This document shows, one piece after another, positions 15,732 through 24,059 of a DNA stretch of 64,000 nucleotides. The notes under the pieces are model-generated. The model saw only the letters and a list, made by a program, of their open reading frames with translations, did not search any database and was not told the DNA's origin. The position numbers were made by a program, and so were the translations under genes. Positions within the stretch are counted from its first letter, which is position 1. Every line of letters starts with the position of its first letter. The stretch is from Sulfurospirillum sp036802865. Lineage in GTDB: Bacteria > Campylobacterota > Campylobacteria > Campylobacterales > Sulfurospirillaceae. Where the stretch lies: positions 225,557 to 289,556 of the forward strand of contig NZ_DAIRVK010000003.1 in NCBI RefSeq assembly GCF_036802865.1. Direction: 5' to 3'.

Positions 15732-17125
15732 TGCTTCACCAACACTTCACACGAGCGCTGCTGACACTGTTTTTATCCACCCTAATCCTCTCAGGGCTTG
15801 TCAGTTACTTTACGATTAAGAGTGACAATATCGAGCGCTATGAACATGAACTCGAATCACATATCAAAATTATCAAATACCAACTACCAAATATTCAAAA
15901 CCTCGAAGAGTTTGCAAGAGTAGTTAAAGAAAATACCAATATGCGTTTTACACTTATCACCCAAGAAGGTAATGTTTTGGTTGATAGCGATAAAGAGCAT
16001 GAAAAAATGGATAACCACGCGCACCGCGAAGAAATTATCAAAGCGCAGAAAAATGAATTTGGACACTCTATACGCTACTCTGATTCGATCAAAAGTAACT
16101 TTTTGTACGTTGCGCACCACTTTAAACAAGGCGATGAGACACTCTTTATCCGTTTAGCGTCTAATATTGACACCGTTATGCACAGCTTTTATGAACTCTG
16201 GATCAAATTAACCATTGTCTTTTTACTCAGCATTATGGTTGGGCTTTATGGTGCCTATATTCTCAGTCAAAAAATTCGTCGTGAAATCGATAAAATCGTT
16301 GAAAACCTCCAACAAATTGCCGATAAAGACTATAAAATAAGCCTTTCATCTCACTTTAGTTTAGAGTTTTTAGAGATCGCAAACTACCTTAAAAAGCTAG
16401 CGGCAAAACTGGAAAAGAGAGCCAAACAAAAACGAAAATACACCGCTAAAATCAAGCTGATCAGCCAACAAAGAAGCGATGTCATCTCCGCCATTAGCCA
16501 TGAATTTAAAAACCCTATTGCTTCCATTATGGGGTATGCTCAAACACTTTTAGATGACCCTAATGCAAATGCACAAATCAAAGAGCGCTTTTTAGGTAAA
16601 ATCGTCCAAAATGGTCAAAAAATTTCCAACATGATCGATCGTTTAGCGCTTACGACTAAGTTTGAAAATGGTGATTTTACAACCCAAAACAGTACCTTTG
16701 ATATCGCTAAACTCTCCCAAGAATTAGCCCAAAGCTTTCGTGAAAAACACCCTAATCGTACCATCATATGCGAGCTTCCAACAACATTGAGTGTTACAGC
16801 GGATCGAACAATGATGGAAATCGTCATCTCTAACCTCATCGACAATGCCCTCAAATACTCAGAAGATGCCATCACCATTGTGTTGGAAAATGAGTCGTTG
16901 CATGTTAAAGACAGTGGTGTGGGAATCAAAACCGAAGAAATCGAAAAAGTAACGCAAAAATTCTACCGCTCAAACTCACATTCTTGGGACAATTCAATGG
17001 GCTTGGGACTTGCGCTTGTGAACTACATTCTTAGGTTGCATAACACCAACCTAGACATACAAAGTAGCTTAGGCGTTGGATCTGATTTTTCGTTTAAATT
17101 ACCTGCAAACAATACTGTATTATGA
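15725..17125 (+). CDS. phoR: Membrane sensor histidine kinase, PhoR-like
   Basis: A 466-aa class I kinase: membrane helix near residues 8-28, periplasmic region of about 125 residues, second helix near 158-182, HAMP-type linker, then HisKA with H259 in AISHEFKNPIAS, N-box NLIDNALKYS, G1 box KDSGVGI and G2 box GLGLALVNY. It overlaps phoB by 7 nt, so it is the cognate kinase. Unlike E. coli PhoR it has a sizeable periplasmic domain, as in the epsilonproteobacterial PhosS type and many Gram-positive PhoR proteins, so it may sense directly as well as through PhoU. Confidence 0.87.
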   Translation: MLMLHQHFTRALLTLFLSTLILSGLVSYFTIKSDNIERYEHELESHIKIIKYQLPNIQNLEEFARVVKENTNMRFTLITQEGNVLVDSDKEHEKMDNHAHREEIIKAQKNEFGHSIRYSDSIKSNFLYVAHHFKQGDETLFIRLASNIDTVMHSFYELWIKLTIVFLLSIMVGLYGAYILSQKIRREIDKIVENLQQIADKDYKISLSSHFSLEFLEIANYLKKLAAKLEKRAKQKRKYTAKIKLISQQRSDVISAISHEFKNPIASIMGYAQTLLDDPNANAQIKERFLGKIVQNGQKISNMIDRLALTTKFENGDFTTQNSTFDIAKLSQELAQSFREKHPNRTIICELPTTLSVTADRTMMEIVISNLIDNALKYSEDAITIVLENESLHVKDSGVGIKTEEIEKVTQKFYRSNSHSWDNSMGLGLALVNYILRLHNTNLDIQSSLGVGSDFSFKLPANNTVL

Positions 17126-17135
17126 TACGCCCATC

Positions 17136-17167
17136 AAAAGAGGCAAAAAAGCTTTAGCCTCTTTTTT
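17136..17167 (+). terminator. Terminator after phoR
   Basis: AAAAGAGGC and GCCTCTTTT arms enclose a 12-nt loop and lead into a T6 tract, 11 nt past the phoR stop. It ends the phoU-phoB-phoR unit. Confidence 0.85.
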
Positions 17168-17184
17168 CACTACAAAGGTTATAT

Positions 17185-17604
17185 ATGTACAATATGGGTG
17201 AACCTCGCATCAAAATCGTTGCAATGCCAAAAGACACAAACCCCTCTGGCAACATCTTTGGTGGGTGGATTATGTCGCAAATGGATATAGCAGGAAGCCT
17301 TGCTGTGCGCGATCTCAATGTCGGACGTGTTGTAACGGTCGCCGTACAATCCATGGAGTTTCGTGAAGCAGTTAAGGTGGGTGATGTTTTGAGTTGTTAC
17401 GCCAAAATCATCAAAGTCGGCAAAACCTCGATTACAGTACAAATCGAAGTTAATGCCGAGCGGTCTGTTGAAGGAACGCATCGCTGTTTACATGTCACCA
17501 GTGCTGTAATAACTTATGTGAACGTCTCGCCTGAGGGCAAAAAAACGCCTATTCCTTATACTGAAAATGAGTTACTTACGCTTGGTATTGAACTCAAACC
17601 GTAA
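17185..17604 (+). CDS. Acyl-CoA thioesterase, hotdog fold (YciA-like)
   Basis: A 139-aa single hotdog domain. The segment NPSGNIFGGWIMSQMDIAG contains the family Asn and the catalytic Asp on the long hotdog helix, as in YciA/BACH acyl-CoA hydrolases. It should cleave acyl-CoA to free acid and CoA in the cytoplasm; chain length cannot be told from sequence. The reading frame has an in-frame second ATG three codons on (MGEPRIK), which could be the true start. It stands alone between a terminator and a convergent gene. Confidence 0.88.
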   Translation: MYNMGEPRIKIVAMPKDTNPSGNIFGGWIMSQMDIAGSLAVRDLNVGRVVTVAVQSMEFREAVKVGDVLSCYAKIIKVGKTSITVQIEVNAERSVEGTHRCLHVTSAVITYVNVSPEGKKTPIPYTENELLTLGIELKP

Positions 17605-17609
17605 TGCTT

Positions 17610-18173
17610 TTAATGGGAGAGCACGAACTGACTCAAAGGTGTCTCTCCCACCATTAACTCCTCGATAACACCCTTGCCATTTAAAACCCTTAACTTCGCA
17701 TTCACGCTCACGCCACTACGAGCCCTGAGCACTTTTTCTGCTTTAGGAGCAATCTCTTCGCGCATGTAAAAACGATCAAACGGTAAAGAGATGTTGGCAC
17801 TGATGTGATTGTCTTTTTCGTGATTGATGTAATTGATCGCTACTTCTATAAAATTGCCAGAGGAAGGCTTGTTTAACTGCACTTCTTTGACGATATCCCT
17901 AGAGTCTTTGTGCTCTAAAATTGCGTAGCCTTTGGAGGCTTCATTGTCCACATTATCCCCTACCAATGGCACTTTGCTTGCATTTTCAAAACGAAGCGAA
18001 ACATAGCGCCCACGAAAAGCATCGTACGGATCAAGTGGCACAACTTTGAAGTAAAACACTTCTCCCTCTTTTAAAATGCGCTCATAACTCGTTATCTGAA
18101 ATAAAATGACACCCAGTTGCACCAAACACAAAAGCCCAAAAAAAATCCATGAAAAAAGCTTGATAGTTTTCAT
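17610..18173 (-). CDS. GDYXXLXY domain membrane-anchored protein
   Basis: The 187-aa protein has one N-terminal membrane helix (about residues 5-27) and then an extracytoplasmic domain. The central DPYDAFRGRYVSLRFE matches the signature region of the GDYXXLXY family, here as GRYVSLRF rather than the strict motif. This family is almost always encoded next to DUF2157 proteins; no function is established. It overlaps the DUF2157 gene by 4 nt, so the two are translated together and probably act as a pair. Confidence 0.85.
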   Translation of the reverse strand: MKTIKLFSWIFFGLLCLVQLGVILFQITSYERILKEGEVFYFKVVPLDPYDAFRGRYVSLRFENASKVPLVGDNVDNEASKGYAILEHKDSRDIVKEVQLNKPSSGNFIEVAINYINHEKDNHISANISLPFDRFYMREEIAPKAEKVLRARSGVSVNAKLRVLNGKGVIEELMVGETPLSQFVLSH

Positions 18174-19519
18174 GCTTTTGCCCTCAACTTTCGTCTTACC
18201 AGAGCATTAATCACTAAAAATAAAACACCCGTTACAATAAAAGCAACACCCTTTGCCACCAAGTCAAAATTTGCATCTATAAAATGAATCCAGACCGTTA
18301 AAGCAATCAAAATCATACCTTGATTGATCAGTCCTATTTTCGACTCTTTTGCACCGCTTACAATCATCACAATTGCCCCTAAAATCAACGAAGCATTGAT
18401 AAAGAGCATGGCAATATACCAAGACGTTTCCGAGCCGTTTTGCAACGCATTGTAGACAAAGAAGATAAGGGGAGTAAGTATGACAAGCACCTCAGCAGGG
18501 ACTCTCTTTTCTTTTCGTATCACAAGCGCCAACAGGATGACATAGAGCACAACGAAGCTTATCATCAGCCACCCCATATGAATCGGTTCATGGAGATAAT
18601 CATTGGTGTTATCTATCCAATCCCACAGTCTAAATGAGGTATGCAAAAGTATCAAAAGCAATGCCCCAAATTTCCCGATACGATCAAAAGGTCGCTGCCA
18701 CGTTTTTTCACCGTGCGACAGGAAAAGGATTCCTGCCATGTAGTACATCGCAAAGAAAAGTGATACGTAATTAAGCGTACTTCGCACATGAAACGTCGAA
18801 TGAAGTTGCATCGCGATTTCAACGCTAAAGATAAGGAACAATGACAGCGCAAGCCCCCAGCTTAGAAGTAACGTAGAATTTCTCTTTTTAGCCGTTTTAA
18901 GTTGCCATACATAGTAGCCAAGCCAAAAGAGTGCCATTCCAAGAAGTAGCCATGTACTGATGAAAGAGCGTGAATTCATATCCATCACGGAAGCAAAGTC
19001 ATTGCGATTGCTGATCCAGACTATCGTCCATAAAATGATTTGTAAAAATGCCGCACTTGAGGAAGGAAGTAACCATGCGATGCCAAATGAGAGCAAAAGC
19101 CACGCACTTAGAAAATCATAAAGAGTACCACCTAAATGATAGGTCTGTCCGATGATCGCCAAAGAGGCTCCCATCATCAAAAACCAAAGAATCCCGCTCC
19201 CTTCTAAAAGCGACGTGTCGTTTGGCTTGTAACGCTTCACCCAAAAACTAAACGCTTGCGCACCCACTAAAAGCACTATGGACAAAAGTGTACGCTCAAG
19301 ATGCCCCAATTCGTCCCAGTTGTATGCCAAAATGGAGATAATGCCAAGCCCCACAAGCGCAAATCCCAGCAGGCTAAAGGCCATGCCCGAAGAGCGATGA
19401 GAAGCATTGTCGCCTTCATAACGACCCAAAAGTACTTTTGCATTTTCTTCTGTAATAATGCCCTCACGCACCCAAGAAGGAAGCTCTCCCTCTAACCATG
19501 TGTAATTTTCTCTGCCCAT
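18170..19519 (-). CDS. DUF2157 domain polytopic membrane protein
   Basis: This 449-aa protein has a short cytoplasmic N-terminal domain (LEGELPSWVREGIITEENAKVLLGRY, the DUF2157 start) followed by roughly a dozen hydrophobic segments from residue 45 on. It ends with a basic tail (NALVRRKLRAKA). DUF2157 proteins have no known biochemical function. Partner of the GDYXXLXY protein downstream. The gene stands next to a small cupin gene transcribed in the same direction. Confidence 0.87.
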   Translation of the reverse strand: MGRENYTWLEGELPSWVREGIITEENAKVLLGRYEGDNASHRSSGMAFSLLGFALVGLGIISILAYNWDELGHLERTLLSIVLLVGAQAFSFWVKRYKPNDTSLLEGSGILWFLMMGASLAIIGQTYHLGGTLYDFLSAWLLLSFGIAWLLPSSSAAFLQIILWTIVWISNRNDFASVMDMNSRSFISTWLLLGMALFWLGYYVWQLKTAKKRNSTLLLSWGLALSLFLIFSVEIAMQLHSTFHVRSTLNYVSLFFAMYYMAGILFLSHGEKTWQRPFDRIGKFGALLLILLHTSFRLWDWIDNTNDYLHEPIHMGWLMISFVVLYVILLALVIRKEKRVPAEVLVILTPLIFFVYNALQNGSETSWYIAMLFINASLILGAIVMIVSGAKESKIGLINQGMILIALTVWIHFIDANFDLVAKGVAFIVTGVLFLVINALVRRKLRAKA

Positions 19520-19540
19520 AAATACCTTTATATGTAAAGA

Positions 19541-19870
19541 TTAATCAACGATAAAAAGCTTTGCACCCATTGACGTATACGAACGGTGTGCCATTGTATC
19601 ATCTGCCACTTCATAACTCATGCCCGCTTTTAGCAAATGCACTTCGCCATTTTCAAGCTCGATGTAAAGCTCGCCCTCTAAGCACAAAAGAATGTGTCCT
19701 TTTTGACACCAGTGATCAGCCTTATACCCTGCGGTATACTCGACCATGCGCACGCGAATGGCCCCACACTGTTTGGTTCGCCAAAATGCACTTCCACTCT
19801 CACCTTTGTGTTCAACACGCTCTATATTCGCCCAATCAGTTGTGCCAAAAGGGATGTTGGTCATTTGCAT
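19541..19870 (-). CDS. Small cupin protein (DHCW-motif cupin family)
   Basis: A 109-aa single cupin barrel. The segment KADHWCQKGHILLCLEGELY covers the first cupin motif and the DHCW-like signature, here written DHWC, with HLLKAGMSYEVADD as the second motif. The His and Cys residues could bind a metal. Substrate and role are unknown. The start follows AAGGATATAACA. Confidence 0.8.
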   Translation of the reverse strand: MQMTNIPFGTTDWANIERVEHKGESGSAFWRTKQCGAIRVRMVEYTAGYKADHWCQKGHILLCLEGELYIELENGEVHLLKAGMSYEVADDTMAHRSYTSMGAKLFIVD

Positions 19871-19882
19871 TGTTATATCCTT

Positions 19883-20491
19883 TTAAGATGGATCAATAAC
19901 TTTCCATTTTTCTTGCCATGCTAAATAATTAAAATTCTCATTATAAAAAGACAATGTGCCTACTATTTCATCTATAAGTATTTCCATGTCAGTAATAACA
20001 TCAGCCCCAACCATAACATAAACTATAGTTCCACTTTGAAATTTACCATTTGGCATATGCTTTGCCCAATGAAAACTGAATCGTTTTTTTATATAGTCAT
20101 TAATATATTCTTCTGAAGTTTTACCTTCAAAATTATGTGATGTATAAAATTCTGACAGCTTGAGCCATTCAACTTTTAAAAATTCTATGACATCATAATT
20201 ACCTTCTCTCATTAAAGAGGTAACTCCTGTATCCCATTTTTTATGAGCATTTTTGTAAGCTAACGCCCTTTCTTCAGGTAAACTCTCGATAAATTTTAAA
20301 TTACTAATATCAAATACATCTCTTTTAGCTTCTTGCATCTTGGGAACATTGTCGACATTCAAAATATTAATAATTTGCTTTTTATTTTCATTTTGTCGTT
20401 TTAAATAATAACTAAAAGCCTTTTCTATTAGATAGCCTATGCCTGTAATTACCCCTAAAATAGTCGCAATTATTCCTAGGATTTCAAGCAT
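19883..20491 (-). CDS. Uncharacterised membrane-anchored protein overlapping mntA
   Basis: I do not recognise this 202-aa protein. It has one N-terminal hydrophobic helix (LEILGIIATILGVITGIGYL), then a charged, lysine-rich linker and a mixed soluble domain ending WQEKWKVIDPS. The start is set at the ATG at 20491, which has GGAG 9 nt upstream; this overlaps the mntA stop by 8 nt, so it is the third gene of a coupled hepT-mntA operon. Its coding sequence is more AT-rich than the genes around it, a hint of transfer. It could be an accessory or effector of the toxin-antitoxin pair, or a passenger. Confidence 0.7.
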   Translation of the reverse strand: MLEILGIIATILGVITGIGYLIEKAFSYYLKRQNENKKQIINILNVDNVPKMQEAKRDVFDISNLKFIESLPEERALAYKNAHKKWDTGVTSLMREGNYDVIEFLKVEWLKLSEFYTSHNFEGKTSEEYINDYIKKRFSFHWAKHMPNGKFQSGTIVYVMVGADVITDMEILIDEIVGTLSFYNENFNYLAWQEKWKVIDPS

Positions 20492-20786
20492 ATATCTTTT
20501 CTCCACCCTCATCTATCGCCTTTTTCAACGCATCATCGCTGATTTTATCGTAGACAATCACATCAAAAAAATACGGCAGATTGATCTCTTCTTCAAGAGT
20601 ATATTTGAGTTTTGAAAGGGCATCAAGGTCGATGTTTTTGCCTTTGATGGCAAGGTCAACATCGGAAGCTTTTTGGTGAGTTCCAAGAGCGCGAGAGCCA
20701 AAGAGTATAACCTCTTCGATGGCATCAAATTGGGTGAAGACTTCGCGCAATTTTGCAAGCTCTTTTTCGCTAAGTCCCACCATCAC
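20484..20786 (-). CDS. mntA: MntA-type minimal nucleotidyltransferase (antitoxin)
   Basis: A 100-aa minimal nucleotidyltransferase with the GSx10DxD catalytic motif: G30-S31 and D42/D44 in LFGSRALGTHQKASDVDLAI. In characterised HepT/MntA systems this enzyme adds AMP to a tyrosine of the HEPN toxin and so silences it. The family pair HI0073/HI0074 of Haemophilus is the closest remembered relative. The start overlaps the hepT stop by 4 nt (ATGA), and a third gene overlaps its own stop. Confidence 0.88.
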   Translation of the reverse strand: MMVGLSEKELAKLREVFTQFDAIEEVILFGSRALGTHQKASDVDLAIKGKNIDLDALSKLKYTLEEEINLPYFFDVIVYDKISDDALKKAIDEGGEKIYA

Positions 20787-21178
20787 TTCATCGCCAATAC
20801 ATCTTTAAGTTTTTCCATCATTGGGTAGTAGGTATGGACGATGAGCTTTTCAAGTTCATCTAAGATAGATTCATCATAAGTGTGTGCGCTTAGGTTGCGT
20901 TTTTCGAGGGCTTCTAGCCACAAAGCACCATCCTCAATAAGTCCATACTGATAGGCTTGTTTGATCGTCTCTCGTGGACTTTTGACCTCATAGCCCTCAG
21001 CCACAAGGTAGTCTTTCATTACTTTCCATGCCAGCTCAAACCCAACTTCAAAAAATTGAATAAGTCCTGCTTTTTCTATCTCATTCAGGTTCTCTTTTTC
21101 CACGGTCATTTTAAGATGCCTAAGAGACTTTTGGTAATTCGTAAAACGTTGCCTAAAGCGCATTAATGTATCGCTCAT
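20783..21178 (-). CDS. hepT: HEPN-domain toxin (HepT; HI0074-type nucleotidyltransferase partner)
   Basis: I use the ATG at 21178 (MSDTLMRFRQRF) with SD AAAGGTGA, giving 131 aa; the longer frame would add 7 residues. The protein is all-helical and carries R94-NLSA-H99-T-Y101, an RX4HXY motif: the Arg/His form the HEPN RNase site and the Tyr is the one AMPylated by MntA in studied systems. The motif is intact, so the toxin is probably active. It lies first in hepT-mntA-membrane protein, with the TTTACATGTAAA palindrome 29 nt upstream of the start. Confidence 0.87.
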   Translation of the reverse strand: MSDTLMRFRQRFTNYQKSLRHLKMTVEKENLNEIEKAGLIQFFEVGFELAWKVMKDYLVAEGYEVKSPRETIKQAYQYGLIEDGALWLEALEKRNLSAHTYDESILDELEKLIVHTYYPMMEKLKDVLAMK

Positions 21179-21206
21179 CACTTCACCTTTTTCAATCAAT
21201 AGAATT

Positions 21207-21218
21207 TTTACATGTAAA
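21207..21218. repeat. TTTACATGTAAA palindrome between hxlR and hepT
   Basis: An exact copy of the recurring 12-bp palindrome, 2 nt after the HxlR-gene stop codon and 28 nt before the hepT start. It could serve as a hepT operator, but copies elsewhere in the window argue for a more general role. Confidence 0.6.
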
Positions 21219-21220
21219 GC

Positions 21221-21568
21221 TTATTTACAAACTCTGGTACACCCATACTTTGCAGAATAAACCTCTCCGAAAGCATGCATAGAAGCAAGTACTTTTTCAA
21301 GCTCTCTACCCATAGGACTGAGTGCATACTCCACGCGAGGAGGCACTTCCGCAAATACGGTACGCTCGATGATATGGTCAGCCTCTAACTCTTTGAGTTT
21401 TTGCGTCACTGTTTTTTGTGTCACTTGAGAAAAAGCTTCACAAATGTCTTTAAACCGTTTTTGACCACTAAGCAATATATAGACAATAAATATTTTGCTT
21501 TTGTCATTAATAATGTCCAATGTTAATGCTACAGGGCATTGCAACTCTTTTACGTCTGTTGTTATCAT
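21221..21568 (-). CDS. HxlR-family transcriptional regulator
   Basis: A 115-aa winged-helix protein of the HxlR type, with the usual N-terminal Cys (LQCPVALTLDII), the recognition region TQKTVTQKLKELEADHIIER and the wing PPRVEYALSPMGREL. I take the ATG at 21568 with GAGG upstream rather than the GTG at 21577. Members of this family often respond to reactive aldehydes, quinones or thiol stress through the Cys. It is divergent from an NAD(P)H oxidoreductase gene, which it very likely controls. Confidence 0.88.
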   Translation of the reverse strand: MITTDVKELQCPVALTLDIINDKSKIFIVYILLSGQKRFKDICEAFSQVTQKTVTQKLKELEADHIIERTVFAEVPPRVEYALSPMGRELEKVLASMHAFGEVYSAKYGCTRVCK

Positions 21569-21693
21569 CGTTATCACCTCTTATTTTGTATTATACCACA
21601 ATAATCATTTTTGTTCTTTACTTACTTTTTTTATTGTAATAAACTTTAAGGTGGACATTGGTATATTTCTCTAAATATTTTAAGGAGAAAATT

Positions 21694-22257
21694 ATGAAAA
21701 AAACATTAATTATCTTAGCACACCCCAATATGACAGAGTCAAAAGTCAACAAAGCACTCATTGAAAGCATCAAAGACGAACCAAACATCACGGTACATGA
21801 TCTTTACGCTACATATAAAACTGTTGAAGCCATTGACGTTTCAAAAGAACAAGCACTCTTAGTCCAATTTGATCGCATCATCTTTCAATTTCCACTTTAC
21901 TGGTATAGCGCGCCTGCTATCTTAAAAGAGTGGCAAGATAAAGTGCTTGGCTATGGTTTTGCATACGGTCCAGAGGGCAGTAAGCTTGCAGGAAAAGAGA
22001 GTAAAATCATCGTAAGTACAGGATCTCCTGAGTACGCATACCAATCAGGTGCCTACAACAACTTTACACTCAGTGAATACCTCAGACCACTTCAATCAAC
22101 TATTCTTTTTACAGGTATGGAATTTAAAGGGATTTTTGCAGCTTATGGTGCGATGAAACTCACAGCTGAAGCACTTGATAAAGATACCAACACTTACCAA
22201 AAAATTCTTAAAACAGATGACTGGAGCACGTCTCTTTTCAAGTTTCTAGCAGAGTAA
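21694..22257 (+). CDS. NAD(P)H-dependent oxidoreductase, flavodoxin fold (KefF/MdaB-like)
   Basis: The ATG at 21694 has AAGGAG just upstream and gives 187 aa; the open frame extends further up only through non-coding sequence. The protein has the flavodoxin-like fold of quinone reductases: LIILAHPNMTESKVNKAL at the start binds FMN phosphate, FQFPLYWYSAPAILKEWQD is the classical family signature, and VSTGSPEYAYQSGAYN contacts the flavin. Predicted role is two-electron reduction of quinones or nitro compounds in the cytoplasm. The divergent HxlR gene suggests induction by electrophiles. Confidence 0.9.
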   Translation: MKKTLIILAHPNMTESKVNKALIESIKDEPNITVHDLYATYKTVEAIDVSKEQALLVQFDRIIFQFPLYWYSAPAILKEWQDKVLGYGFAYGPEGSKLAGKESKIIVSTGSPEYAYQSGAYNNFTLSEYLRPLQSTILFTGMEFKGIFAAYGAMKLTAEALDKDTNTYQKILKTDDWSTSLFKFLAE

Positions 22258-22287
22258 CGTAAAGGGGATTTTCCCCTTTACGTTACT
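22253..22287. terminator. Bidirectional terminator containing both flanking stop codons
   Basis: A perfect 15-bp stem (AGTAACGTAAAGGGG / CCCCTTTACGTTACT, loop ATTTT) with a T5 tract on the plus strand. The stop codons of the oxidoreductase gene (TAA at 22255) and of the convergent kinase gene (TAA at 22278) both lie inside the stem. Confidence 0.9.
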
Positions 22288-23996
22288 TTTTCCTTGGGTA
22301 AAACCAGCGTTACAACCAATCCCCCGTTTTCATTCACAGCACTAATGGAGCCTTGCATACTCTGCTCAACGATCTGTCTAGCCACATAAAGCCCTGTTCC
22401 ATTTCCACCCATTGGATCTTTGGTTGTAAAAAATGGATCAAAGATGGCAGGTAATTGAGCATCCTCAATCCCGCCACCATTATCGGAAACTTCAAGAATG
22501 ATATAGTGTTCTTGGGCATAGCCTTTAAGGGTAATCGAGCCATTTTGAATTTCTCTTTGAATGATCGCATCCTTGGCGTTATTGATAAGAACTAAAAGCA
22601 CATGTGAAAGCTCTTTTTTAAAGCCATATATCACGATTTCATTCGGACAATCAACATGAAAAACAATGTTCTTATTGGCAATGCCACCATCGGTAATTTT
22701 GATACTCTCTTCAATGGATTTAAAAAGAGGAAAAACGACTTTCTCGGTATCGGGTTTGAAAAAATCTTTAAAATCATCAATAGTTGCAGACATGTTTTGG
22801 ATAAGCTCACGCACTTTGCGAATCTCATCTTCGAGCAGCTGAGGTGTCAATTTGTCCGTTTTACTGTCCAAGTAAATTTTACTCACAACCACACTGATGG
22901 TATTAAGCGGTTGTCGCCACTGATGGGCTATGTTGCCGAGCATCTCACCAAGGGCAGCTAATTTGGCTTGCTGAAAAAGCATACGATCTTTGAGCCTGCT
23001 ATTTTCAACCTCTTCATGTACTTTTGCTTCCAAGTTTTTATTGAGGTATTCTAGTTCTACTTTGGTATCAAACGATTCACATAAAGCAACTGCAATCGCT
23101 CCATACTCATTCTCTTTAAGAAGGTATTTTCGTAGAGGCTCTTTACTTTTATGTTCTAAAGCATTGGTAATATCACGTAATGGGAAAGAGATAAATTTGG
23201 CAATCAAAAGCGATAAAACAAGCATAAGAAGAGCAATATTGAGAAAAGAAACTTGGATGTCTTTTGCACCATAACCATCTAAAACTTCACTCATGCGGTT
23301 ACGCAGATGCAAATACAGCGTACCGACTTTTTCACTTTGAATCCCTAATAAAGGAATTTCGCTCGCAATGGAGTAGTCATTTTGGCTTTTCTTAAATGGG
23401 CTCAAATGCGCCTCTGCAATACCAAAATCACTTAATTCATCTAAAAATGCTTTATCCCAATGTTTTGCGATGATTACAAACCCTTTGGCTAAAGCGTTTT
23501 GGCTTACATTTTCATCGATTCGGTGAATGGGGGCTACAAAAAACTCAACAACATCTTCGGGTGCTTTGGCAAAAAAGTGGAGAAGTTCACCATTGGTATT
23601 GTCCAGTAATTGTAAAGGAATCAGTGTAGAAATATTTTCTAAAAAAGGTTTATCCACTTCACTAAAAAGAACATTTTGAGCACTATCCAAGATATAAAAA
23701 CCATCAATCCCGAACTGCACCGTGCTACCCTCAAGATTGCCTTTTGTCCATATTGGATCTTTTTGTTCTGTAAAATTTGCAAGATCATTCCACGCGGCAT
23801 AGTCCATTGCTTGCTTTTTGAACGGATCGGACTTTAATGCCATGAGTTTTTTAAAACCTTGCATCATCTCTTGCCCATGTTGCTCCGCCATCACATTGAC
23901 TTCTTCACGTTCATCAGACCAGTTGATAAGCTCAAAGCCAATAGAAACTAAAAATGCCAGCATCGTGAAAATTAAAAAAGAGGACTTAACACTCAT
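22278..23996 (-). CDS. Sensor histidine kinase with CHASE4-like sensor domain (orphan)
   Basis: A 572-aa kinase: N-terminal helix (about residues 5-22), extracytoplasmic CHASE4-like domain with the telling MDYAAWNDLANF and GIDGFYILDS segments (about 60-130), second helix near 250-270, a HAMP-like linker and coiled coil, then H-box GEMLGNIAHQWRQPLNTISV, N-box VLINNAKDAI, and G-boxes EVSDNGGGI and GNGTGLYVA. The HQWRQP H-box is the NtrB-like subtype common in Campylobacterota. No response regulator is adjacent, so its partner is elsewhere. The ligand is unknown. Confidence 0.88.
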   Translation of the reverse strand: MSVKSSFLIFTMLAFLVSIGFELINWSDEREEVNVMAEQHGQEMMQGFKKLMALKSDPFKKQAMDYAAWNDLANFTEQKDPIWTKGNLEGSTVQFGIDGFYILDSAQNVLFSEVDKPFLENISTLIPLQLLDNTNGELLHFFAKAPEDVVEFFVAPIHRIDENVSQNALAKGFVIIAKHWDKAFLDELSDFGIAEAHLSPFKKSQNDYSIASEIPLLGIQSEKVGTLYLHLRNRMSEVLDGYGAKDIQVSFLNIALLMLVLSLLIAKFISFPLRDITNALEHKSKEPLRKYLLKENEYGAIAVALCESFDTKVELEYLNKNLEAKVHEEVENSRLKDRMLFQQAKLAALGEMLGNIAHQWRQPLNTISVVVSKIYLDSKTDKLTPQLLEDEIRKVRELIQNMSATIDDFKDFFKPDTEKVVFPLFKSIEESIKITDGGIANKNIVFHVDCPNEIVIYGFKKELSHVLLVLINNAKDAIIQREIQNGSITLKGYAQEHYIILEVSDNGGGIEDAQLPAIFDPFFTTKDPMGGNGTGLYVARQIVEQSMQGSISAVNENGGLVVTLVLPKEKVT

Positions 23997-24038
23997 TGCA
24001 GTTCTCCTTAATTATTATGCAAACATAGCATAACAATC

Positions 24039-24050
24039 TTTACATGTAAA
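24039..24050. repeat. TTTACATGTAAA palindrome between queC and the kinase gene
   Basis: An exact copy, 9 nt beyond the queC stop codon and about 43 nt before the kinase start, both genes being on the minus strand. Confidence 0.6.
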
Positions 24051-24059
24051 AATTTAAAC

